From Planococcus citreus (GTDB lineage: Bacteria; Bacillota; Bacilli; Bacillales_A; Planococcaceae): a DNA stretch of 64,000 bases. The stretch's first letter is position 1. Each line of letters starts with the position of its first letter. Positions 8,327-16,642 of this stretch are shown here, in pieces. The notes beneath the pieces are model-generated. The model ran no database searches and was not told where the DNA came from. It saw nothing but the letters and a program-made list of their open reading frames with translations. The translations under genes and the position numbers were made by a program. Location of the stretch: positions 558,001 to 622,000 of the forward strand of contig NZ_RCCP01000001.1 of NCBI RefSeq assembly GCF_003664125.1, given 5' to 3'.

Positions 8327-9103
8327 TTAAGTAACTGATTTCATCTGTTGATGGATTAAGAGCCCGATATTCGCAATCAAATGTTGGGCTTCCAGTGGAT
8401 TACCCGCCCCTTCCACAAAAACCGCAGCGATGGCGACATTTTCTCCTTCCCCAAAAACCCCGACATCTGCCTGCAGGCCAGCCAGTTCACCAGATTTTCC
8501 GTAAAACTGCACTTCATCTTCCTCGATGGCTCCTGTCAGTTTACGGCTTTGCTGATTGCCCAATATTTCCATGGCCCGTTTTCGCTCCCGCTCCGGCAAT
8601 ACGCCTGGCATGGCGAACGCTTCCATTAAGCGAATCATATCGCTTGCACTGGTTCGGTTATCGAGCCCTTTTTCAGCCGCTTCGAAATCCATGAAGTGCC
8701 GCTCGATTTTCGTGTTGTTCAACCCAAGATCGCTGCACGCCTTATTGACGGTTTTTTTCCCAAGCAACTCCAGCACCGTATTCGAGGCGGCATTATCGGA
8801 AACGATAATCATCAAGGTCAATACATCCCATAAGGCTAATTCTTTAAGTGATGGCAGATGGTCCAGCACGCCTGCTCCTCCGGTCGGTTTGCCCCCGAAC
8901 GCAATTTTCTGGCCGCCCGACAGCGTGCCATTTGCGATTTGCCGGCACGCTTCGAACAACAGGGCCAATTTGATCGTACTCGCTGCACGCGTCGGGGCCT
9001 CACTATTGATATACACTCGGCTTGCCCGGAATTTAATTGCCACACTCACATGGCCTGAAGACTCGCCAATCAGTTCTTTTATCGCCTTTTCCACTGCTGT
9101 CAC
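8327..9103 (-). CDS. Class A beta-lactamase-fold serine hydrolase
   Basis: A 258-residue protein with the three active-site elements of penicillin-interacting enzymes: SxxK at S42-K45 (STIK), SDN at 102-104 and KSG at 203-205. Two things are unusual. There is no signal peptide, so it looks cytoplasmic. Also, the omega-loop region (about residues 138-150) lacks the ExxLN motif whose Glu166 deacylates beta-lactams. Real beta-lactamase activity is therefore doubtful; an esterase or a transpeptidase relative is as likely. The start is a GTG after GGAAGGA. Confidence 0.8.
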   Translation of the reverse strand: MTAVEKAIKELIGESSGHVSVAIKFRASRVYINSEAPTRAASTIKLALLFEACRQIANGTLSGGQKIAFGGKPTGGAGVLDHLPSLKELALWDVLTLMIIVSDNAASNTVLELLGKKTVNKACSDLGLNNTKIERHFMDFEAAEKGLDNRTSASDMIRLMEAFAMPGVLPERERKRAMEILGNQQSRKLTGAIEEDEVQFYGKSGELAGLQADVGVFGEGENVAIAAVFVEGAGNPLEAQHLIANIGLLIHQQMKSVT

Positions 9104-9184
9104 ACATCCTTCCTTGATGATTCATTTCGGCAAAAATCGTTCCAGTCCTTTAAGTCAAATTAATATTAAAAAGACAGAATAATC

Positions 9185-9192
9185 TGTATAAT
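9185..9192 (+). promoter_or_regulatory. Putative -10 region of the repeat-protein gene
   Basis: TGTATAAT about 60 bases before the start of the 90-residue repeat protein, in an AT-rich gap. No clear -35 box. Confidence 0.35.
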
Positions 9193-9253
9193 AAAAAGTG
9201 AAAATAGAGCTTGTCCGTCGTTCTTGCGATTTTAACAGAAGGAGGATATCATC

Positions 9254-9526
9254 ATGGAACGCAAATGGGTGGAACGGAAAGAAGTCGAATTGCGGCTCGA
9301 TGAAGAGTTCAATGCGATTTTGAACATGATCGGCGAAGGCGGCCCGGACTATGCAAGAATCGACGAAGACATGGAACCGAAGGAATTGAGGGATTGGCTT
9401 GCTGAAGAATTCGATTCGATCTTGAACATGATCGGCGAAGGCGGCCCAGACTATGCAAGGAACGATGAAGATATCGAAATGCAAATCATGAAGCACGACG
9501 AAGCCAAATCCCGAGACCTTCATTGA
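9254..9526 (+). CDS. Small acidic protein with a duplicated 34-residue unit
   Basis: A 90-residue soluble, strongly acidic protein with a strong AGGAGG site and its own terminator. Residues 15-48 and 49-82 are two copies of one unit; over their first 27 residues 22 are identical, with the core EEF..ILNMIGEGGPDYAR. The DNA is also repeated with a 102-base offset (about 9299-9373 and 9401-9475). I do not recognise the family. The conserved GEGGPDYAR core looks like a binding or turn motif, but no function can be stated. Confidence 0.8.
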   Translation: MERKWVERKEVELRLDEEFNAILNMIGEGGPDYARIDEDMEPKELRDWLAEEFDSILNMIGEGGPDYARNDEDIEMQIMKHDEAKSRDLH

Positions 9527-9528
9527 TT

Positions 9529-9559
9529 GCTCCCCCTTCTTAACCGGAGGGGGATTTTC
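9529..9559 (+). terminator. Terminator of the repeat-protein gene
   Basis: CTCCCCCT / AGGGGGA stem followed by TTTTCT, directly after the stop codon. Confidence 0.75.
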
Positions 9560-9564
9560 TATTG

Positions 9565-9594
9565 AAAAAAGCACCAGCTCAGGGCTGGTGCTCA
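9565..9594 (-). terminator. Terminator of the luciferase-family oxidoreductase gene
   Basis: GCACCAGC / GCTGGTGC stem with a 5-base loop and, reading leftward, a TTTTTT run. It sits just after the stop of the leftward gene. Confidence 0.85.
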
Positions 9595-9596
9595 AA

Positions 9597-10604
9597 TTAT
9601 TCCATCATTTCCGCAAGCAACGAATACGAATGCAGGCGGTCTTCCTGATAGAAAATCGGTGAATTGACGATGACTTCGTTGGCACGGGTTTTCGAGACAA
9701 ATGCTTCAAGCTTCTCGCGCACCACTTCTGGCGTGCCGACAATCATCGATTCGGATTTCAGTTTATCCCGGAACATGACAATTTCACGCGGCGTCCATAC
9801 CGAGCCAAGATCATCAATCGGCGGTTGGAAAGTCGTCGGTTCGCCTTTCATCAACGCAAACATCTGCTGCTGCGAAGACGTGGCGAGCCATTCCGCGCGT
9901 TCCTGCGTATCGGCGACGATAAGTGACACACCGACCATCGCATACGGGCTATCAAGCGCCGCTGATGGCTTGAAATTCTGGTGGTACAACTGCAGCGCCT
10001 GCATCGTGAAGTCCGGCGCAAAATGGCTGGCGAATGAGAACGGCAAGCCTTTTTGCGCGGCGAGTTGAGCACTGAATCCACTCGATCCAAGCAGCCAGAT
10101 TGGAATGTCCATGCCTGTTCCGGGGTACGCTTTGACTCGGCCGACCGGTTTATCGGAGAAATAATTCTCCAATTCCATCACTTGCTGCGGGAATTCGTCT
10201 CCCGTACTGTGTAGCGTACGGCGCAAAGCATAAGCAGTCGCCTGGTCACTGCCAGGTGCACGGCCAAGGCCGAGGTCGATGCGGTCCGGATACAATGACG
10301 CGAGCGTCCCGAATTGCTCCGCAATGACCAAAGGTGCGTGGTTTGGCAGCATGACGCCGCCTGAACCGACGCGGATCGAGTTGGTTTTTCCGGCAATATG
10401 CCCGATCAATACGGACGTTGCCGAACTGCCGATGCCTGGCATATTGTGATGCTCCGCCAGCCAGTAGCGGTTAAAACCAAGTTTCTCTACATGCTGCGCA
10501 AGTTCTACGCTATTTGCAAATGATTCCGTTGCGTTGCTGCCTTCATTGACCGGCGCCAAGTCGAGCACAGCCACGGGAATCTGCTGAAATGTTTTTTGTG
10601 TCAT
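9597..10604 (-). CDS. LLM-class flavin-dependent oxidoreductase (luciferase-like)
   Basis: A 335-residue member of the bacterial luciferase-like monooxygenase superfamily. Its segments follow the 'MsnO8-like' LLM group: [12 protein letters not shown] at the N-terminus, [47 protein letters not shown] and [12 protein letters not shown]. It should use reduced FMN and oxygen or act as an F420/FMN reductase; the substrate is unknown. I used the ATG at 10604; a GTG four codons earlier (10616) has an AGGAGG 9 bases upstream and cannot be excluded. It is monocistronic. Confidence 0.88.
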   Translation of the reverse strand: MTQKTFQQIPVAVLDLAPVNEGSNATESFANSVELAQHVEKLGFNRYWLAEHHNMPGIGSSATSVLIGHIAGKTNSIRVGSGGVMLPNHAPLVIAEQFGTLASLYPDRIDLGLGRAPGSDQATAYALRRTLHSTGDEFPQQVMELENYFSDKPVGRVKAYPGTGMDIPIWLLGSSGFSAQLAAQKGLPFSFASHFAPDFTMQALQLYHQNFKPSAALDSPYAMVGVSLIVADTQERAEWLATSSQQQMFALMKGEPTTFQPPIDDLGSVWTPREIVMFRDKLKSESMIVGTPEVVREKLEAFVSKTRANEVIVNSPIFYQEDRLHSYSLLAEMME

Positions 10605-10700
10605 ATCTTTAAGCACTCCTTTACCCCTCCTATTGTAACGCTCAAATTTCGGAAGGCGTAAGAAAATGCTCAGAGATCGAATTCCATTTTTTCCCTGAAG

Positions 10701-10994
10701 CTAAACTGCCAAGTGCATGCACATCCACGTACTGCAGAAAATGCTTATCCAAAGCGCGAGGTTAATCAATAAAATGACGGGGTAGGAAACCGATTCTGCT
10801 TTCTTCTTATAGAAATAGATCACGACGAGAATGGCCTCGACTACCCATAGCGGGATCATCCAGAGAAATTCAGGTGCAACAAAGCGCTTGTCCGTTTAGT
10901 TCTCCGCGATGGCCCCTTCTGCAAAAAACATGGAAATCGAAATGGCCATAAAGCCGCTGAACAATAAATTGCCCCATAATAAGACTGCTTTCAT
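10701..10994 (-). pseudogene. Small membrane protein gene interrupted by an in-frame stop
   Basis: Reading leftward from an ATG at 10994 (AGGGAG site upstream) there are 32 codons (MKAVLLWGNLLFSGF..., one membrane helix), then TAA at 10898-10896. The same frame then continues for 64 open codons, with two further hydrophobic segments (LWMIPLWVVEAILVVIYFY and a second one), to a TAG at 10703. The whole reads as one 97-codon, three-helix membrane protein with a single nonsense codon. It could be a pseudogene, a sequencing error, or (less likely) a readthrough gene. Family unknown. Confidence 0.65.
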
Positions 10995-11049
10995 GCACCG
11001 CCACTCCCTATGTAAGTTTGGTGAAAACTTGCCTAAACACAATTTAATC

Positions 11050-11404
11050 AGAGTGTTGAAGAAGCCTATAATCATCTATAAATGAAAAGAGTGTGACACT
11101 ATTCCACAATTTAAAAATCAACGAATTATCTCAGTATTTGGAGAAGCGTTCGTTCGACTCCTGTGGGAGCAGCGAAGCGACGGGTTTGAGAGACCCCGCA
11201 GACAATGAATGAGCGAAGCTGTGCTGAGAACATTCATTTGCGACGCATCTGCTTGCAATATTTTTTGCGATGCATTTGCTTGCAAATGTGAGAGCAGATG
11301 TGGGAGCACAAGGGTCTTCGATAGCGGGTGAGGAGGCTCGATTCCCGCCCCACGGAAAGCGAGCGATAAGCTTCGGAAAATACGGCTTTTTAACTTTCTC
11401 GACA
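11050..11404. repeat. MITE-like intergenic repeat, copy 1 (expanded)
   Basis: A roughly 355-base non-coding element sharing long matching blocks with 56520-56750. Its start is GAGTGTTGAAGAAG. The shared blocks include TATTTGGAGAAGCGTTCG, GAGACCCCGCA, GAGGAGGCT and a 3' block CCACGGAAAGCGAGCG followed by ATAAGCTTCGGAAAATACGG. The ends form an imperfect inverted repeat (TGTTGAAGAAG versus TGTCGAGAAAG), which extends outward into flanking AATTTAATCAG / CTGATTTAATT. Compared with copy 2 it carries about 130 extra bases (about 11207-11333) with their own internal duplication. GC-rich blocks of this type are scattered in Bacillaceae genomes. Confidence 0.7.
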
Positions 11405-11417
11405 GCCTGATTTAATT

Positions 11418-12083
11418 TTATGCATTTAACTCTTGGACGATCCTATTCACTTCGTCCAATTCATCTATAGCGTAATCCGCCGCAGCTTCATTCCACCCAG
11501 CATCTTTCTTCCATACCCCGATCATGCCGGCATTTTTAGCGGCCTCTACATCCGTCGTTGGATGATCCCCGACAAACAAACTGTGGGAAGGCAAGACATT
11601 CAAGCTGGCCATCGCTCTTTCAAAAATCCGCGGATCGGGCTTCCTTAAATTCTCGCTTTCAGAAATCAAGATCACATCAAACCACTTCTCGATTCCCAAG
11701 GCTTTAATATTATCCAACTGGAACTTTTCTTTGCCATTCGAGATAATTCCTAGCTTCACGCCTTGTTGTTTCAAGCTCTCCAGCATGGAATGCAAGCCAC
11801 TGAAAGGGATGCAATGGAAACGGAAGTAGGTGATATAATCGTCCAATAAAAGTTCCATCGTCGTATGTTCGATATCAAATTCTTGGATCAATTGCGCATA
11901 AACCTGGTCTTTCCACACATAGCCTCGCCTGTCCAATTCAATAAAGCGCTTGGCATACAAGTCCTTCGGAATATGCCCGAGAGAATGATGCATCCGATTG
12001 TATTGCTCGTCGATAAACGATACCACCGAAGCATCCCGATTGAGCAAGGTCCCGTCCAAATCAAACAGCACCGCTTGAATCAT
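11418..12083 (-). CDS. HAD-superfamily hydrolase, subfamily IA
   Basis: A 221-residue HAD phosphatase. Motif I is DLDGT (D8, D10), followed by an alpha-helical cap (about residues 15-85), motif II ISNGK, motif III KPDPRIF and motif IV VGDHPTTDVEAAKNAG. This is the phosphoglycolate phosphatase / YjjG-like branch; the substrate is not readable. The start overlaps the stop of the histidine phosphatase gene (ATGA), so the two phosphatases are translationally coupled. Confidence 0.9.
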   Translation of the reverse strand: MIQAVLFDLDGTLLNRDASVVSFIDEQYNRMHHSLGHIPKDLYAKRFIELDRRGYVWKDQVYAQLIQEFDIEHTTMELLLDDYITYFRFHCIPFSGLHSMLESLKQQGVKLGIISNGKEKFQLDNIKALGIEKWFDVILISESENLRKPDPRIFERAMASLNVLPSHSLFVGDHPTTDVEAAKNAGMIGVWKKDAGWNEAAADYAIDELDEVNRIVQELNA

Positions 12084-12628
12084 CGAGAGTCCTCATTCCA
12101 CAATCGTTCCCCGCTCTTTCCATCTGGCGCGTCAGTCAAAATGAACACATCCGGATTGCTTAAAGCACGCCATCCTTCAAACCCGAAGCCTTCCACATAA
12201 CGCGACAGAAGCAATGCCATAATATTGCCATGGGTAACGATTGCTGCTGTTTGGCCACTTTTTTCAAGCTCGCCTGCGACTTGTGAAATTCGGTCCAGCG
12301 CCTGTCTGCTGGATTCGCCGCCTTCAAGCACGAGCTCGTGGTCATCGAAAGTGTTTTTCAAGTGCTCGAACCAATCGGGAAGGTTTCCTGAACTCAAGAC
12401 CCGTTCTTTCAAACGCTCGTCTGTTTCGATTTCTACAGCCAACGCCTCCGCTAACGGTGCGATCGATTGAATGGCTCGCGTATACGGACTCGAGACAATC
12501 CGCTCGATCCCCAGCTCACTCAAAAAGCCGCTTAATTCTACAGCTTGTGCCATTCCGGTTTCCGTAAGCTCTGCCCCCGGCTCCTGTCCAGAAGCGGCAC
12601 AATGCCGGATGATGTAAATCTTCGTCAC
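12080..12628 (-). CDS. Histidine phosphatase family protein (phosphoglycerate mutase-like)
   Basis: A 182-residue cytosolic phosphatase. The catalytic RHG motif reads RHC (R8-H9-C10), followed by the ELTETG segment, SSPYTRAIQSI with the second Arg, an EGGES segment and the second active-site His in VTHGNIMALLL. The start is a GTG with GGAG 9 bases upstream. It precedes and overlaps a HAD phosphatase, which suggests a joint role in metabolite dephosphorylation. Confidence 0.88.
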   Translation of the reverse strand: MTKIYIIRHCAASGQEPGAELTETGMAQAVELSGFLSELGIERIVSSPYTRAIQSIAPLAEALAVEIETDERLKERVLSSGNLPDWFEHLKNTFDDHELVLEGGESSRQALDRISQVAGELEKSGQTAAIVTHGNIMALLLSRYVEGFGFEGWRALSNPDVFILTDAPDGKSGERLWNEDSR

Positions 12629-12649
12629 TTGAAATCACTCCATTTCCGT

Positions 12650-12841
12650 TTATAAACCAAGCAAATCCGCCATGATTTCTGCGCTGCCTGGCGAGAACAT
12701 GAATAGGGAAAAGCCGATGCATAGAGCACCGCCAACGAGCAAGCCGATTTTCACAACGAGCGGAAATCCTCTTTTCGGCAAAATCCCTGCGAAAAATAAA
12801 CAAATTCCGATGAATAACAACAGCATATACCAGAAGCCCAT
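12650..12841 (-). CDS. Small two-helix membrane protein
   Basis: A 63-residue protein with two hydrophobic segments (about residues 2-20 and 28-48) separated by LPKRGFPLVVK. The ATG at 12841 follows GGGGTGGG; a TTG six codons upstream overlaps that site. It ends 21 bases before the histidine phosphatase gene and probably leads the small phosphatase operon. Function unknown. Confidence 0.65.
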   Translation of the reverse strand: MGFWYMLLLFIGICLFFAGILPKRGFPLVVKIGLLVGGALCIGFSLFMFSPGSAEIMADLLGL

Positions 12842-12963
12842 CTGCCCACCCCTTTTCAATATGTTAATAACTGGACGCTTCTTGAATGAAAAGGTTCTGC
12901 TGTAATATGTCTATTGTCACTCCTGAATTCAGCTTACCATATGCCTGACTGCTTACTAGACAG

Positions 12964-13001
12964 AAAATCACCCGCTGCAAAAAATCGCAGCGGGTGATTT
13001 T
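12964..13001 (-). terminator. Terminator of the acyl-CoA dehydrogenase operon
   Basis: AATCACCCGCTGC / GCAGCGGGTGATT stem. Reading leftward it follows directly on the dehydrogenase stop; T/A runs on both sides suit either strand. Confidence 0.9.
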
Positions 13002-13002
13002 T

Positions 13003-14676
13003 TTACTTATCCATCACTTCTTTAAAATAGTTCACGGTCTTCATTTTTCCTCCTATTGTTCTTGTATTCCATGTCACTTCAGTGAAAATTTCCGCAAGCG
13101 GCGCATACATGCCGCCATGTTTTTCAGCCCATTCAAGCGCGACAGTGTTCTCGAAAAGCTGCGCCATTTTCTTCATCAGGCTCTTCGCCTCGAAGCTTTG
13201 CAGCGCCGCATCGAATCCGGCAAACGCCGTCAGCTCCTCACCAAGCTCTTTCGTTTTCTCTTTCAGCAATTCCACATCAGCGCTCGCCTGCAGCTTTACC
13301 AAGCGTTTTTGGATATAGTCGATGAATATTTCATGCGCTGACAATTTATTAACGAGGCGGATTAGCTCGAGCCCGAGAATATTCGCCGTACCTTCCCAAA
13401 CGGTGAGCACTTGTGCATCGCGCAATAGGCGCGGCGTGACGAAATCCTCGATATAGCCGTTGCCGCCGTGCATCTCGATCGCTTCGTGCGAGAAATGGAT
13501 CGCCTGTTCAGCTGATTCTTTCTTTAAAATCGCGATGAGTAAGCGGTTCAGCACTTGTTCTTCTTGTGTCGCGCTTCCGGAAGTGACGTGGTCGTACAAG
13601 CCAATCAAATCGAAGATCGCCGCCGTTTCAAACTCCTGCTTGGCACGCAGCTTCATCAGGCTGTCCTGCACCATCGGAAAAGCGGTGAGCTTTTGGCCAA
13701 ATGCATTGCGGCGTTCTGCGTATTCCGCTGCTTCATCAAGCGCGCGCTTCATGATGCCAATCGATGCGACCGCGTTGCAGATGCGCGACAAGTTCAACGC
13801 TTCCATCATATACTTAAGGCCATTTTTCGGGTCGCCGACGATATATGCTTTCGCGCCGTCGAACTCGACTTCGCCGGACGGCACCGCCCGGACACCGAGC
13901 TTGTCTTTCAAGCGGCGGATCTTGATGCCGTTCAGTTCGCCGTCCACTTTCCACGGCACCGCGAACAATGTCAGCCCCTTCGATCCTTCCGCTGCCCCTG
14001 GCATGCGGGCGAGTACCATCGCGACGCCCGCCATGCCGGCATTCGACGCGAAATATTTTTCCCCGTACAAGCGGTAACCGTCATCGGTCTCAAGGGCCTG
14101 CACGACATTTGCCCCGACATCCGAACCGCCTTGGCGCTCAGTCAGGAAAGTCGCTCCTTCAAATAATTCCATGTCCCCTGTCGCACAGACATGCGGCATG
14201 AACTTTCTCTTCAGTGCTTCATCTGCATAATGGTCAAGTAAATAAGCTGTCGCCATCGTCAACGTCACTGGACAATAAAAGCCGGGTTCCGATTGCGATA
14301 ATAAATAACCTTGCGCAAAGCTGTAAACGTAATTGCCTTTTCTTCCAAGCTCCGGAATCTCCTTGTGGACATAGCCGACAATACCGGTTCTGTAAGTTTC
14401 ATCGACCGTCTTTCTATAGCCTTCATTGACCCAGACGTGTGAAATATCTTCGCCGAGACGGTTGTATTTCTCTAGCTTCGGTGCGCCTTCCCGGTCGGTA
14501 TAGCGTGCGCGTTCGTCGATATCGCCCGCAGCCAGTTTGCCGAATGATTTCAGCTCACGTTGGGCATAGCGGAGAAAATCCTCCGGCAATTGTTGTGCCA
14601 ATATTTTCTTCAAGGTCTCGTCATTTTCATAGAAATTGCGTTCGCCGCTCGGTGTGGCACCTTTCAAGACGACCAT
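13003..14676 (-). CDS. AidB-like acyl-CoA dehydrogenase family protein
   Basis: A 557-residue flavoprotein of the acyl-CoA dehydrogenase superfamily. The central FAD-binding segment is FLTERQGGSDVGAN. The C-terminal part has the HGGNGYIEDFVTPRLLRDAQ and VWEGTANIL blocks with the catalytic-Glu region. Length and the extended C-terminal helical domain (about residues 440-557) match the AidB branch rather than short-chain ACADs (about 380). It follows the acyl-CoA ligase gene directly in a MerR-controlled operon, which points to fatty or branched-chain acyl-CoA oxidation rather than alkylation repair. Confidence 0.85.
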   Translation of the reverse strand: MVVLKGATPSGERNFYENDETLKKILAQQLPEDFLRYAQRELKSFGKLAAGDIDERARYTDREGAPKLEKYNRLGEDISHVWVNEGYRKTVDETYRTGIVGYVHKEIPELGRKGNYVYSFAQGYLLSQSEPGFYCPVTLTMATAYLLDHYADEALKRKFMPHVCATGDMELFEGATFLTERQGGSDVGANVVQALETDDGYRLYGEKYFASNAGMAGVAMVLARMPGAAEGSKGLTLFAVPWKVDGELNGIKIRRLKDKLGVRAVPSGEVEFDGAKAYIVGDPKNGLKYMMEALNLSRICNAVASIGIMKRALDEAAEYAERRNAFGQKLTAFPMVQDSLMKLRAKQEFETAAIFDLIGLYDHVTSGSATQEEQVLNRLLIAILKKESAEQAIHFSHEAIEMHGGNGYIEDFVTPRLLRDAQVLTVWEGTANILGLELIRLVNKLSAHEIFIDYIQKRLVKLQASADVELLKEKTKELGEELTAFAGFDAALQSFEAKSLMKKMAQLFENTVALEWAEKHGGMYAPLAEIFTEVTWNTRTIGGKMKTVNYFKEVMDK

Positions 14677-16179
14677 TTAAACACACCCTTCCCGCAACGG
14701 CTGCTTGAGGATCTTGCCGGATGCGTTGCGTGGCAATGCTTCGACTTGTTCTATGAGCTTCGGCACTTTATAGCTTGCCAGTTCATTTCCTGCGAATGCT
14801 TTAATTTCCTCTGCACTCAATTCACGTGATGCGGCGAAATATGCTTTTACCGTTTCTCCCCATTCCGCATGCGGCACCCCGATTACTGCGGTTTCATGAA
14901 TATCGGGATGCGTAATGAGCACTTCTTCGATTTCCTTGGGGTAAATATTGACGCCGCCTGAAATGATCAAATCCTTCTTGCGGTCGACAACCCAAATAAA
15001 TCCGTCTTCATCGAATTTCGCCAAGTCGCCTGTTTTCAGCCAATCGCCGATAAAGGTTTCTTTCGTCGCTTCCTCGTTCTTGTAATAGCCGAGCATATTG
15101 CCTTCGCCCCGGAGCAGGATCTCCCCGACTTCGCCGGGCGCAACGTCCTGTCCGTCTAGATCTACAATGCGGATTTCGGTATGGAGCGCGGCGCGTTTGC
15201 CGATGCTCCCCGCTTTTTCCGCATGTTCCGGCCCCGTCATCAAGGTTCCGCTCGGCCCTGCTTCTGTCAGGCCATACACGCAGACCAAATTATCGGTACG
15301 GAATGATTCCTGGACGAATTTCACTTCTCCCGCAGACAGCGGTGCACTTCCGTAAATCCACCATTTCATCGAAGACAAATCGCGCTGGCCGACCTCTGGA
15401 TGTTTGGCGGTCATGAGATAAGCGACCGGCGCACCGAAGAAATGGGTCGTCCGTTCCCCTTCGACCGTATCAAGCAACAAGTCCGGCGTGAACGTCGGGA
15501 CGAGCACATGCTTCGCGCCGACGATCATTCCGGCCACCAAAAACAAGTGGAGCGGTGCAGAATGGCTGAGCGGCATCATATGGAGCAGGCGGCTATCCGG
15601 TTTCATCTCCATTTCGACACAGATCATCTGCGCAACCGTCAGCACATTGCGATGGCTGAACAGGACGCCTTTCGGTTTGCCGGTCGTTCCGGACGTGTAA
15701 AGGATTGTCGATGGCTCGTCGTCCTGTGCATGGGAAGTTAATATTTCTTCCGTTTCCGTTCTTATCAAGTGGGAGAATGCTTCCCAGCCAGGTACTGCTT
15801 GCCCGGACTTGACCAAAAGCAATCCATTCGTTTCCAGAGACTTTACAGCATCAAATATCAGTTCATGAACGAAAAGCGCTTTGGCATCTGAATGTTCCAA
15901 GATATAGCCGATTTCTTTTGGCCCGAGTTTTGCACTGATCGGCACGATGATCGCGTTGATACGCTGCACAGCAAAATAGCTTACAACGAATTCCGGTACA
16001 TTCGGCATGAACAAGACGATTTTGTCCCCTTTGCTGATACCCCGTTTCATCAACGAGTGCGCCAAGTTATTCGCAATTTTGTCCACTTCACGGAACGTTA
16101 AACGCTGCCCCATCCCCACCAGCGCCTCTTGTTCCGGATATTTCCGTGCATTCCGCTCCAGCAATTGTGAAATATTCAT
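14677..16179 (-). CDS. AMP-dependent acyl-CoA synthetase / ligase
   Basis: A 500-residue adenylate-forming enzyme. The P-loop is ILYTSGTTGKPKG, followed by VYGLTEAGP, the hinge/ATP motif KTGDLAKFDEDGFIWVVDRKKD and the catalytic Lys near the C-terminus in RNASGKILKQ. It activates a carboxylic acid to acyl-CoA through an acyl-AMP. The start overlaps the MerR gene stop (ATGA), and the AidB-like gene starts right after its stop, so a substrate-inducible catabolic operon is likely. Chain length preference is unknown. Confidence 0.9.
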   Translation of the reverse strand: MNISQLLERNARKYPEQEALVGMGQRLTFREVDKIANNLAHSLMKRGISKGDKIVLFMPNVPEFVVSYFAVQRINAIIVPISAKLGPKEIGYILEHSDAKALFVHELIFDAVKSLETNGLLLVKSGQAVPGWEAFSHLIRTETEEILTSHAQDDEPSTILYTSGTTGKPKGVLFSHRNVLTVAQMICVEMEMKPDSRLLHMMPLSHSAPLHLFLVAGMIVGAKHVLVPTFTPDLLLDTVEGERTTHFFGAPVAYLMTAKHPEVGQRDLSSMKWWIYGSAPLSAGEVKFVQESFRTDNLVCVYGLTEAGPSGTLMTGPEHAEKAGSIGKRAALHTEIRIVDLDGQDVAPGEVGEILLRGEGNMLGYYKNEEATKETFIGDWLKTGDLAKFDEDGFIWVVDRKKDLIISGGVNIYPKEIEEVLITHPDIHETAVIGVPHAEWGETVKAYFAASRELSAEEIKAFAGNELASYKVPKLIEQVEALPRNASGKILKQPLREGCV

Positions 16180-16559
16180 TTTGCCATCCCCTTCAGTTTC
16201 GATAATTTTTCATTAAACTCCCCTAGCAAAGACTCCATCTCTTGTTTCGTCTTTTCAAGTTCTTCGATGCGGCGCTCCATTTCCTCTATCTGCTTTTTGC
16301 CGTACTCGATTGTGCGTTCGAGCTGTTTCTTGCCCGAGCGGTCAGCATTGAACAGCAGCACCATTTCTTTGATTTCCTCTAGTGTGAAACCGTATTTTTT
16401 GCCTCGATCGATGAGCTTGAGTTTCGCGATTTCGGCATTCGAAAACAGCCGCTTATTGGAATCTGTTCGTTCTGGCTTCAGCATGCCTAGTTCCTCGTAA
16501 TAGCGGATCGTCCGCGTGGTCACCCCGAATTCCTCTGCGGCTTCGCGTATCGTTTTCAT
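16176..16559 (-). CDS. MerR-family regulator of the acyl-CoA operon
   Basis: A 127-residue regulator. The winged helix-turn-helix spans about residues 3-70 (IREAAEEFGVTTRTIRYYEE is typical MerR), and a long coiled coil runs from about 85 to 122, with no metal-binding Cys pair at the end. The group resembles regulators of fatty-acid or branched-chain amino-acid catabolism (LiuR-like). It is the first gene of the operon and an ideal palindrome for such a regulator lies 46 bases upstream, so autoregulation is likely. Confidence 0.88.
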   Translation of the reverse strand: MKTIREAAEEFGVTTRTIRYYEELGMLKPERTDSNKRLFSNAEIAKLKLIDRGKKYGFTLEEIKEMVLLFNADRSGKKQLERTIEYGKKQIEEMERRIEELEKTKQEMESLLGEFNEKLSKLKGMAK

Positions 16560-16604
16560 CTCCCATCCCCTTTGTCTGATTTTTTTGATAGTTAAAGCTT
16601 ACCA

Positions 16605-16620
16605 TTGACGTTAACGTAAA
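16605..16620. promoter_or_regulatory. Palindromic operator, probable MerR (LiuR-like) site
   Basis: TTGACGTTAACGTAAA, a 16-bp near-perfect palindrome centred on GTTAAC, matching the general TTTACGT-AACGTAAA form of LiuR-type operators as I remember it. Read leftward, TTTACG can serve as a -35 box, with a TAACTA-like -10 box about 20 bases on. That is the long spacer expected for MerR-activated promoters. Confidence 0.65.
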
Positions 16621-16642
16621 GCGCAAGAGCTTTCTAAATATA

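Noticed and set aside
8327..9103. Antibiotic resistance gene
   Set aside because: No export signal and no ExxLN motif; calling it a resistance beta-lactamase would overstate the evidence.
9155..9595. A 146-codon leftward open frame opposite the repeat protein
   Set aside because: It is antisense to the 34-residue-repeat gene and crosses both terminators, and it has no ribosome site. Its internal repeat is only the mirror of the real gene's.
11050..11404. Insertion sequence or CRISPR-like array
   Set aside because: No transposase frame and no regularly spaced repeats; the internal duplication occurs only twice, so it is listed as a MITE-like repeat.
13460..14166. Two rightward frames of about 200 codons inside the acyl-CoA dehydrogenase gene
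   Set aside because: Antisense shadows of a well-supported gene; Cys/Ser/Arg-rich composition and no ribosome sites.
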